A stretch of 64,000 bases of DNA from Grifola frondosa (lineage: Eukaryota > Basidiomycota > Agaricomycetes > Polyporales > Grifolaceae). Every line of letters starts with the position of its first letter. Position 1 is the first letter of the stretch. A program made the translations under genes and the position numbers. The notes below the pieces were generated by a model, which worked only from the letters and a program-made list of their open reading frames with translations, was not told the origin of the DNA and made no database searches. Positions 23,331 through 32,246 of the stretch are shown here, piece by piece. The stretch covers positions 992,001 to 1,056,000 of the forward strand of contig LUGG01000011.1 in assembly GCA_001683735.1 (NCBI GenBank), read 5' to 3'.

Positions 23331-23830
23331 TCACGTTAGACATCTGCTTTCTTCCATATTCATTGTATCCTCTGTACAAGCTGTAGCACAGAATGCGGTA
23401 CCATATGATTCACATATCTTATATACTGTTTGCGAAACTGGCACATTTGGGTTCGTATTGCATAGACTTGCCGATGGCGTAGATATCAAACATTCAACCT
23501 TCGGAACAGACAAGCAGACCAACATCGTAGCAATCCTGTCGGGTTTCTCCTACTCTGATGCCGCGCACCAGCAAGCTGAGTAGGATATTTGAACATGAGT
23601 CGGCAGCAGCAGCACTCACTGTATATAGGCACCCTCGAAAGATGTCATTCTGAGGGCCTTCATTAGAGAGTATCACAACGGTATTGTCGGACATCACATG
23701 CATTGCCATAGCTTTTCTGAACGGCAAGCCCGACGAAGGTCGAAAAGACCATGTCAGGGATGCCTTTCAGATTCATGTGTACACGGCAGTCTTGTTCAAA
23801 TGGAAAAAGGCCGTATTTTGATGGGAATAA
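23331..23830 (-). pseudogene. Second inverted fragment of the acidic gene family
   Basis: Minus-strand blocks match the inverted fragment of unit 1: a PLRMTSFEGAYI-like end before a GTGAGT donor (about 23620) and ATMLVCLSVPK near 23525. The acidic repeat part found in unit 1 is absent and similarity stops near 23830. Stops interrupt the frame. It marks the right side of the second duplicated unit. Confidence 0.5.
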
Positions 23831-24689
23831 GCAAGGAAAGTAGCGCTGAACGTTGTGACGGTCACACGAGGTCCCGTCATTTGCATCAGTCTTGCTGCTG
23901 CGGCCTACAAAGTACTCAGCGATCCGAATCTCTATCTTCTCTCCTGATTATTTGTTACTGTTCAAACAAGTTTGGTGTCGCCCCGAGTAAGTGTTCGCGA
24001 TTGATCAGAACTGCAGCGATCATGATGCTACCGTTGGACAAGGTGTTTTCCCGATGTCAGGAACTGCGCAGACTGCACCCTTCTGTATTTCGGCACATCT
24101 ACTTACCTGTGTCGCTCCTTCATCTCAGAGTCTAGAGAGACTACAAGGCCCTCTAATTATGCCGGAAGATATTCCGCGCCCGATAGCAGAAGCACCAAAT
24201 ATACACATGGCTTTCACTCTCCGCCGAGTTGAAAAAGGGTGTATTAATTCAGCAGGGCTTTCATTGCTTGACCCAGGATGGAGATGATAAGTTGTAAAGT
24301 GTGATGGTCGTATCTGCGCACCAGAATGCAGTCGCAAGCCGGATCTCTAACGCCGTTTACCTTGCGTCCACGTCGTGAGTGTTATATATGCCTGTTCGCT
24401 TTCAATATCCCTAAATGGCCCCTTCTTCTGTGGCAATAACCTCATCTGCAGAACTACGAGTGCACAATTTGCCAATACTAGATTTGCGTTCGAATGATGC
24501 GAGACTTTCGTTGTAGAGGAGCAGTCAGCACACGCTTATCGTCGCTGCTTTTGTAATGCCTCTCCACGGCGGTATAAGTCTCAACTCATTAGCATGCAGT
24601 TTTGCCTGTTTAGCGGAGTTTCACTGCTGCAATACGCCTGTATCCAGCATATTTCTCATATTCATCCGATACGTCCCAGTTGGCACTCT
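23831..24689. other. Gene-poor stretch
   Basis: No frame here has both coding-like composition and splice signals. Similarity to unit 1 has ended. I see no repeat or motif worth naming. Confidence 0.4.
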
Positions 24690-25923
24690 GCATGAATGTG
24701 AGTCTTGAAGTTCCAACTGCTCGTAATACTATCTGATATTGGAATAGCTAAGGTTCCCAACGCTCGACAGAGCCTGAGGCTTCGTTCCATTCGGGAACCG
24801 CAAGCGGGACAGATTCAACTCAAGGATGACTCTACTGCAGTGAACCCTGAGGACTGGAAGGTATGGTCCTCGTGACGAACCTCGTTACCTTTCTCTATGC
24901 CGCCCTTCACTTTCACTCAATTTATGGCACCGGGCGCGGAATTTTCATTGCCCAATGCCAAGTTGACCCGGTTTGTTAGATCTACGAATTCGGCTTGTTC
25001 ACGACCGTGTTCCCAACCGTTCTTGGTACAGACGCCGCCGGCGAGGTTACGAAGGTCGCGCCTGGCGTGACGCGGTTCAAGATCGGCGACAGGGTGTTCT
25101 TCCAGGGTCAGTTGAACTGTCAAAGTGACATCAGTATCGGCGACAAAGCGACGTTCCAGCAGTTTTGTCTGGTCGATGTGGACCTTGCCGCCAAGGTCCC
25201 TCTGGTTTGTTCTTGGAAGTCACCTTTACTCATATTTGTTCGTAGATCCCGGAAAATATTGATTATGATTCTGCATGCACTGTACCTTTCAGAGCTGTCG
25301 CTGCCGCTGCGGCACTTTACGACCTTTCCTTGGGTTTGACTGCCCCTTGGGCTGCTAGAGGTGAAGATTTTTACAAGGGCCAGATGATCGTTATCTTCGG
25401 CGGAAGCTCGGTACGGTCATTGCCCGATCCTCTCCTACATTGGCTGCAGATATCATCGCCTGAGCCGGCGAGCAGGTAATTTATGTGGTCGACGCCATTT
25501 CTTTGCCGGATACTCGAAGCAAGCGCTGGATGTCCTGCAGCGCGGCGGGAAGCTTGCGCGCCCAGCAGCAGACTCTTCTGCTTGCTGAAGAGAAGCAGAT
25601 ACAGGTCATTGGCGCTCATGGCGCATCGCATTTGTATCCTGAGTTCAAGTGGGTGGTCGTGCAGTGATCGGTCCGCGTTGTGCTGAATATGCTTGATCAT
25701 AATGGAATAGCAAGGGCTTTTGGTCGGCCGTGGAAGGCTATTTGGCCCGTGGAGTGTTGAGGCCGAATAAAACTCGTGTGTTGCCTGGAAGCTTGAATAT
25801 TTGAATGCATGGAAAGATGTGTACGAATTGCACGGGCAGGGGAAGGTCAGCGGAGTAAAGGTGGTGCTCAGACCTGAGGAGACTGTGACAAACCCGGATG
25901 TCATCGATCGTGGCGAGCTCTGA
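24690..25923 (+). pseudogene. Broken zinc-type alcohol dehydrogenase / quinone oxidoreductase-like gene
   Basis: Ordered pieces of one medium-chain dehydrogenase are visible: LRLRSIREPQAGQ and VNPEDWK before a donor at 24861, then IYEFGLFTTVFPTVLGTDAAGEV with GDRVFFQG, a middle exon IPENIDYDSACTVPF, a YKGQMIVIFGGSS nucleotide-binding start, QALDVLQRGGKLA-like residues, GAHGASHLYPEFK, VEGYLARGVLRPNKT, and the C-terminal VVLRPEETVTNPDVI before TGA at about 25921. The pieces fall in different frames with stops between them (for example after GGSS and after LPGSLNI), too many for single-base errors. The Rossmann glycine motif is truncated. It is a relic; a smaller scrap of the same gene is at 14640-14860. 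Confidence 0.75.
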
Positions 25924-26199
25924 TCGAGATCGTTGCAATGGCTGCACCAACAACAGATGACTCGACTTTTTATTGTAGGATGCTATATCTTTGCATTTCA
26001 AGCAGTTGTTGATGGTCGATGATCCTGCGTCCCTGCGTCCGCGTGTCAAGCCTGTCAATCAACACGTCCATTCGAAGAAGAGGAAATCTGTCAATTTACA
26101 CCAGCTACCGGACGGTGTGAAGATATTTTACCGCGCGCAAAGAGAGGCGTGCCCGACATGGAATCGTGTTCGCACAGCGCTTCTCTCTTAACTTTGTAC

Positions 26200-26365
26200 T
26201 CAAGTATCGCACGTTCTGCTATTCAATGTCTATGGCTGGCTCTTTGGTTCTGCTTATACGATCATACGATGGGATCGTGCTCGTGCAATCGTCACGGAGT
26301 CCTTCGACATTCGGGAACAGCCAGGGCAGTCGTGCGAATTCTTGCGGCGGTTCTCCCACTAACCG
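26200..26365 (+). pseudogene. Orphan FunK1 fragment
   Basis: About 160 bases encode YRTFCYSMSMAGSL, a short frame slip, then a match to the IVTESFDIRE and CEFLWRFS blocks of FunK1 copies A and C. A small insertion (repeat of ATACGAT) interrupts the RLIRWD motif. Neither end continues into kinase sequence. Upstream 25924-26199 shows nothing I can name. Confidence 0.6.
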
Positions 26366-26475
26366 CTAAAGCCAATGACTTAGACCGGTCTCGACAAGTT
26401 TGGTATTTAGTAATTGGCGCCGCCCAGTTCGGCGTGGGAGCGGCGTGGTTAAACTTGAACATATATGTCTGTGCA

Positions 26476-27800
26476 ATGTCAACTTCAACAATGGCATTCC
26501 ATACCCATCTGGTCAGGATCGAAAGGTCCCTGGCCTTCGCACTTGCCGCCCAGGATCCGGATGACCCTCAACTTCAGGCATCTTTCCTCAAAGAAGTGGT
26601 GCGAGCTTGTTTTCTTTCCAGGGCTAATGTTGCGCTGACGGCCTTCTAGGAAGCAGGCGTTGCCTGCCTCCATGGCTGCGTTGCCCGCAACGAGTCTGTG
26701 CAGCCCACCCTCCTCATGCTGAGCGCCGTCGCCGAAAGCTTAGATGCTCAGAAGTCCAGTCGGACGATCAACTTCAAAGCTATCCGCAAGGAAGATGACC
26801 GGATTGTGGAGGGCTGGAGGGCCGCAGCCATGGCGGAGACTCCAACAGACATCGGGGACTTGGGGGAAAATTGCTGGTGGGAAGGTAAGTGGAAAGCTTG
26901 ATCAAGGCTTGTCAGCTGATTACCTGACAACTGTTGAAGAAGGTGCTGCCCAATGCCCGCGAGAGGCCGACGTGGGCGCGACATCAGCCAAGACAACAAG
27001 AATTGGAGATAGCGCTTGCACTCCCATGCCAACTGAAGGCGACCCGGTCGCCGATCTGCAACCCTCAAACCCCCCGTTTGCCGAACTTAATCCGGCAGGT
27101 GAAAGCCTTTCGGCTTTGGTTATCGGCGTGGAAGGCAAAATGATATCGGTGAGCGGGTGTCCGCACGCAATGGTTATCCTCTCCTCTGACAAAGATGGAA
27201 GCCCATAGTCTGTGCGCGATGCGCCTCCACGCATGCTGGCTGTTATGTTGACTCGACAGCTGGACTCACCTGTGTGCTCTGCCGCATCACAAAGCGGCCT
27301 TGCAGCCTTGTGCCCAAGAGCCCAGGACATCCAAGGGGACACCTGAGGGGTACGCGAGCTCGACGAGAGCTGGAAAGCCACCTAGCTCAGGCGCAGGCGG
27401 CTATCAACCGCGGAGAAATCCCGCATCCCCAGCCCAACGTTCCGCCTTTCAGCAGGGAAATCCTGAACGGGTTCCTCAAACGCTCGAAGTCTGCCGCTGG
27501 CCCTGGAGAATTCGTCTCTACGGCTTCAATTAAGCCGAGTCGTTCTAGGTGCGAGCGGCGCCTCCTCATGACCAGCTCTTAATGACCATGATTTGCAGTG
27601 GGCCGTCGTCGACGGTTCCCCAAAATCCCGCAAGAGACCTGCCTAGGCAGTCGGCAGCATCCCCTTCCTCTGACCGCCGCCCCAATCCCTCGACTTCGTG
27701 GATCGCCGACATTCAAGCACTCATTCGGACTCTGACTGCTCGTGTGGAAAATATGGAAGCGACAAACAAGGCTATTGAGACCCTCCTTCAATCGCTCTGA
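26476..27800 (+). CDS. Uncharacterised protein with CxxC...CxxC motif and C-terminal coiled coil
   Basis: Exons 26476-26598, 26650-26884 and 26943-27208 join exactly in phase through introns of 51 and 58 nt and already give a 207-residue frame ending at 27208. A further exon in another frame (about 27209-27548) encodes a cysteine-rich patch, C-x2-C-x6-C-x10-C-x2-C-x6-C (CARCAS...CVLCRITKRPC), and joins in phase across 27549-27598 to an exon ending LTARVENMEATNKAIE and a stop at 27800, a likely coiled coil. How the 207-residue part connects to the Cys-rich exon is unresolved (an intron ending at 27208 with AG just before TCTGTGCG is possible but the phase is off by one). The pattern resembles the Cys-rich zinc motif seen in uncharacterised agaricomycete proteins; binding of DNA or metal is inference. 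Flanked by relics on the left. Confidence 0.55.
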
Positions 27801-29073
27801 GCTGTCCCGGCGGCTTCGAATGCTTCCACTTCGCCACCGGCGGTCAGGAAATGGTCTATGCCGAAGAAGTCTCTCGTTTGCTGACCAAAGCGAGAGTATT
27901 AAGCGGGTGGAACAGCACCTACCTCTGCAAGATTCGTTTCGAACTCCTCGTGCACTTTTACACGAGCTAGAGGGTTTCGCGTGTTGTAAATCTGCATATC
28001 TGCGTATTCAATCTATAATTTTTCCGGGCAGCGAACACTTAGAGAGTGAATGGAACGGAATAGAATATATTACAGGAACTCTACAGAGTGAACGTAGTGG
28101 AATAAAGTCACTCGTATGCTACACACTGGACTCTGCCAGTCGCTGGTAAGCTCCGGCAAGTGCGCGACATCTGGTAGCCTCATGGTGTCGACTCCCGTCG
28201 ACATTCTCAAATTGTCTGCTGATATTGACGTTGTAATACTTCCCACGTCGCTTTTCGCAGCACCACATGCCTTGTTGTGAGGCTCTCAGAGTTCACACGA
28301 TAAGTCTACTCAAGTCTATGTTCTTCGTCATATGATCCACTCGCTGTCAGTGTTCGCTGATGCACTGCTCCAAGTATCCTGGCGACTCACTCTAGTCCTA
28401 CAGTACATCGACGTCGGGAGGTTACCTTGACGCGCATGGGTATATGACGTCCATTTGTTCATGTGGTAGATGAGCAGCTTCCAAGTCCATGCACTGTGCT
28501 GAAAGACGCATTCCGAAACTTCTGTTCCCTCGACATTCAAGTTTGGTGCGCCTTATAATGTCTTCGCAGAACTTGTCCGCGGTCGGGACGGCCTCTGTTC
28601 TGGATTCACTAGCGCTCAGCCTCTATATCCGGAAGACAAGTCGTTCCTCTGCGTAGACCTTTATTCCACGTTGCCAGTGATACCAGCGATCACTAACAAA
28701 CGTTCGTCTCGGTTTGTTCATAATCATTGGGTGTAATGCGGGCAGGAGTTTGCATTGACAACATGGTATGTCGGCGGAAGATAAGATCTTGACAATCTAT
28801 GAAGCGAATACTATTGAATTGCGCTTAGACCGTCGAAGCGGCAGCCGATGATAGATTCCCCACACAGGCGCGCGCCCTCATGGAATTAGAATGCGAAGGG
28901 AATATTTGGACTCGGTTCTAGTAGACCATCTTTTTTCAACTCTGGCTTTGCTGGCTGATCCAGCTCTCCCTCCTCCCATCAAGACTGGCTCCTCCCCATC
29001 TCCGGTCGCCTCTCCTGGCTGACCCCCACATTCATTTGGCACACGTTCATTTCATTTCGGAGAATTCGTCAAT
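27801..29073. other. Intergenic; promoter of the SH3 membrane protein at the right end
   Basis: No convincing gene. The last 150 bases before 29074 are C/T-rich (CTCCTCCC and CTCCCCATCT tracts), as is common for fungal core promoters. A long open frame on the minus strand near 28330-28540 lacks splice or start support. Confidence 0.45.
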
Positions 29074-31065
29074 ATGCATGGAGTCAATCATGTGAAGGAG
29101 CACAGGCACAGACGCGCAAAACCTCTGGAGGAACGCGACCCCGCTCTCATTGACCTACCCTTCTCTCTACCTTCGATCCCCATTGTGGATCCCCTCCTGA
29201 ATCCTATATTAACACCATTGATTGCCGGTAAGGCGCCACCTTCGTCATCCTCCTTGCAGCCTTCATCCACTTCGACGAGCGCGACTTCAGCGACTCAGGC
29301 ATCACTGACTTCAAGTCCTTTGTCCTCTCCTTCGGCCAGCTCTGGTCCCTCAAGTGGCAACAATGGAAATGGCAACGGAAGCGGAAACGGGAGCAATAAT
29401 GGAAACGGGGATGGCAATGGAAGTGGGGGCGAGAGCGGCAGCAATGGCATCTCCAGTGGCGATAGTGGAAACGCGTCAACTGCTTCGAACAGTGCCGCTG
29501 GATCGGACAGTAGCAATACGCAAGGTTCTTCACCCTCTCCCCAGCCTACTTCGTCCCCTGGAGGCGATTCTGCACATCCCTCGTCCTCTGACGCTTCCGC
29601 ACTTCACGCAGGCATTTCATCTACATCCGCCGGCGTTCAGTTGGAGGGGAGCGCGAACGCCAAGCTGGACAGTGGTCCGAGTACGACACCGACTCTATCT
29701 CCAATTGTCAATGTCCAAGGAGCGGCATTCCAATCGGGAACAACCTCTGCGGTTCCTACGACTACAGTACCGTCTGTAAACGATGGGACTTCGCCAACGG
29801 TAACCGGCACTACGGTCAGTTGGTCCGGCACTGGAGTGGATTCCCCATCTGGCCGAGCTTCGGGTTCCACTGGCGGCTCAGATTCAGGTTCCACTGACAG
29901 CAACACCCCGTCATCAGGATCGGGAGATGCAGCTTCCCCTCATCACGGTCTCACCAGCGGTGCCATCGCAGCAATTGTTGTAGTGTTGAGCCTGCTGTCC
30001 CTTCTGCTCATACTCCTGCTCTTGCGCAAGCGCTTGATCGCGGCTCGTGCCGACCGCCGCAAGAAGTGGTGGTTTAGCGGATCGTACGGTAGCACTGGGA
30101 TCAGTAGCGCGCAATACTTCAAGGAGAAGGACCGCGCGGGCACGAAGTCCGCAAGAAGCAGCTTCGCGACGACATTTGATCGTGGGCAGTCGGTCACGCC
30201 TACGCCGTGGGACCTCGTGCCTGCCATAACCACGGTGTCCATGGAGCAAGATCATATGTCGGAAGTATGGCCGAATAACCTCAGCGGTTCTCTCTCCGTT
30301 CCCGAACCCGCGAGTACGGTCGCGACAGTGTCCTCTGCGACCATCCGCAGCGTCGACTTCGGATACGCACAAAGTCTGCATACGGACAGCAGCGTGCGTG
30401 GAGGCTCGGTGGAGGACGCGAGAGCGGTTTCACAAATGTCGCAGTACCTACTCGTCCCCGACACCGTTCACTCAAATTCTAATCCTTTCCGCGATGCTGA
30501 ATCTCCATCCCCTTTCTCCGTGCGCCCATTCTCGCCGTCTGAATCCTGGTCATTCCCTAAGCCGCCCAAGGCTGACGCGCAGAGTCGCGTTACATCTGTA
30601 TGCGCGCCGCCACCCGCGTCCCCCGTCGAGAGTCTCGCCCGCTCAGAGTACGGCACCGCGCGCGAACACCCGTCCCCGGAGCCCGACAACCCGTTCTCCG
30701 ACTCTGCCCGCGTAGACCACGCCGCGCGTACCGAGTCCGCGCTGAGTACGGACACGGAGACCGCGACGCACTTCGCGAAGGTGGAGACGATCTCCCGGCC
30801 GTTCGTGCCGACGATGGACGACGAAATGGCCGTCGTCGCGGGCGAGCAGGTGCGCATGCTCCGCCGCTTCGACGACGGCTGGGCGTACGCCGAGAAGGTG
30901 CTCACTCTGCGCCGTGGCCTCATTCCGATTGACTGCCTGCGGGACGTCGGAGAGGACCTGCCCGCGTTCTTGGCGAAGAAGCGGCTTAGTAGTTATCGCG
31001 GTATGCGCGCGATGAGCCCGTGGAGCACCGAGGGCGGCCACACGACCCTTGGAGAGGCTGCTTGA
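29074..31065 (+). CDS. Single-pass membrane protein with mucin-like ectodomain and cytosolic SH3 domain (663 aa)
   Basis: One uninterrupted frame. Residues about 45-290 are Ser/Thr/Gly/Asn-rich with NGNGNGSGNGS-type repeats, the look of a heavily O-glycosylated wall-spanning region. A hydrophobic helix of about 23 residues (AIAAIVVVLSLLSLLLILLLL, near 295-317) is followed by basic RKRLIAARADRRKK, the expected stop-transfer signal. The cytosolic part is Ser/Pro-rich with NPF motifs (SNPFRD, DNPFSD) and ends in an SH3 domain at about 571-622 (ALYD-equivalent PFVPTMDDEMAV, GWAYAEK, LIPIDCL). This domain order is that of fungal wall-stress or Fus1-like SH3 membrane proteins that recruit polarity and MAPK partners. 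No classical signal peptide is visible at the N-terminus, so either the helix alone targets it or an upstream exon is missing. Confidence 0.85.
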   Translation: MHGVNHVKEHRHRRAKPLEERDPALIDLPFSLPSIPIVDPLLNPILTPLIAGKAPPSSSSLQPSSTSTSATSATQASLTSSPLSSPSASSGPSSGNNGNGNGSGNGSNNGNGDGNGSGGESGSNGISSGDSGNASTASNSAAGSDSSNTQGSSPSPQPTSSPGGDSAHPSSSDASALHAGISSTSAGVQLEGSANAKLDSGPSTTPTLSPIVNVQGAAFQSGTTSAVPTTTVPSVNDGTSPTVTGTTVSWSGTGVDSPSGRASGSTGGSDSGSTDSNTPSSGSGDAASPHHGLTSGAIAAIVVVLSLLSLLLILLLLRKRLIAARADRRKKWWFSGSYGSTGISSAQYFKEKDRAGTKSARSSFATTFDRGQSVTPTPWDLVPAITTVSMEQDHMSEVWPNNLSGSLSVPEPASTVATVSSATIRSVDFGYAQSLHTDSSVRGGSVEDARAVSQMSQYLLVPDTVHSNSNPFRDAESPSPFSVRPFSPSESWSFPKPPKADAQSRVTSVCAPPPASPVESLARSEYGTAREHPSPEPDNPFSDSARVDHAARTESALSTDTETATHFAKVETISRPFVPTMDDEMAVVAGEQVRMLRRFDDGWAYAEKVLTLRRGLIPIDCLRDVGEDLPAFLAKKRLSSYRGMRAMSPWSTEGGHTTLGEAA

Positions 31066-32246
31066 TTGTCTGTGAGTTCTGTGTCTGTACGTGTGGCGAT
31101 GACAATTCATTTACCTTGTGTGTTCAGTGCGCATCCAAATATTGTCTATACTAACGATCACCCCTCACATCTATCCTTATCTCCGGTCTCATTCATCCAG
31201 TTGTCCCGACATGTTCCCCCGTTGTTGTACGTTCGCACTTTTGACAAGGCACATTTGTACATTGCATTCATAGCAACGTTTCTCGTCGGCGGCTTCGTTT
31301 AATGCGAATGTTACGTCCAGTGGCTTTTCCTCGAACTTCTCTTTGCCAAAGACATTTTTCGACTATACCACCATATTCGGGCCTTCGTTTGTAGCTTCTC
31401 CAGGGCATTTGCTCTTCATGTTGTTCGTACCCACTTGCGTATTTTCGACACGTCGGTGCTTTCGCTCTCTTCGTAAATACATGTCGATGTAACTTTAATG
31501 TCTGTAGGCCACGCTTTCGAAACCTATGCGTTTTGTGGATGCAATTGCAAGTATATCCCAGGTCTCCTTATTACGAAGCCGAGCTCGAGAACAAAGTAAC
31601 ACTACATTGAAAGCAGAACATCCAACCAAAGATTCAAAGAAAAATGTACGCCCCACATACTACCCCATGTTTCCGGCACGGTCCTCGCATCGGCAGGAGT
31701 CCCCACAGGAGCTAATCATGATACCACTCGATTTTCTCAATGTTGCCTCCCGCACAGGATGTGCGCATACCACGAGCAGGATCCGCGCGAGCGTGCTGCA
31801 TGAGCCCGCCCCGCACGGCTCCACTGCCGGGCTGCCGCAAGGTCCCCCAGAAGGTGAGTTGCGCCCGCGTAAGCTGCGTCTTGAGGGCAGATGCGCGGGG
31901 CAGCCTAAGGGAGGACCCGCTGGAGGCGATGGAAAAAAGTAAAACGGAAGCCAAAATGACGCGTAGACACAGTTACAGAGACCCGCTCGCGGGTCGAATC
32001 AGGCATGGCTTGCATATTCATATTGAGCATTGTTGTCCACCGTCCGCTACCAACAGCTATCCCCTTCCCCCGTCCATTACCATTACACCATAAGAAGCAT
32101 GATACCAAGGATATGAGCCAAGAAAACAATTCACAGCAAAGCAAATACGCAGCAGCAAATAGAGCGATGGCGGTCTTCACGACGAATATCCTTCCTATAA
32201 ACCAATCTAGAACAAAAGGCGAAGCCCATCTGATATCACGAGTTCG
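31066..32246. other. 3' flanks between convergent genes
   Basis: Convergent space between the SH3 protein and the FYR-domain gene. Some frames are open but composition is mixed and no splice pairs join them. No repeat seen. Confidence 0.4.

Larger units (their letters stand above)
8606..23830. repeat. Tandem segmental duplication: two FunK1 pairs plus inverted fragment
   Basis: Unit 1 is about 8606-15760 and unit 2 about 17310-23830. Gene A (8710) corresponds to C (17413) and B (11678) to D (20408); A and C share long stretches of identical residues, the same intron positions and the same 170-nt fourth exon. After B and after D an inverted relative of the left-edge gene follows (14870-16004 and 23331-23830), shorter in unit 2. 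Unit 1 also carries an alcohol dehydrogenase scrap (14640-14860) missing at the matching place in unit 2. The junction (15.8-17.3 kb) holds the repeat field and hAT element described separately. A/C resemblance is closer than B/D resemblance, so the pairs may have diverged unequally or undergone conversion. Confidence 0.85.

Noticed and set aside
25485..25700. Open frames on both strands near the dehydrogenase ruin
   Set aside because: Both cover the broken dehydrogenase and match it in a third frame; not separate genes.
29350..29450. Possible satellite GGAAATGG/GGCAATGG
   Set aside because: It encodes the Asn-Gly repeat of the mucin-like region and stays in frame.
31981..32010. GGGTCGAATCAGG resembling a tRNA T-arm
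   Set aside because: No matching acceptor, D-arm or anticodon arm around it; a TTC core is also missing.
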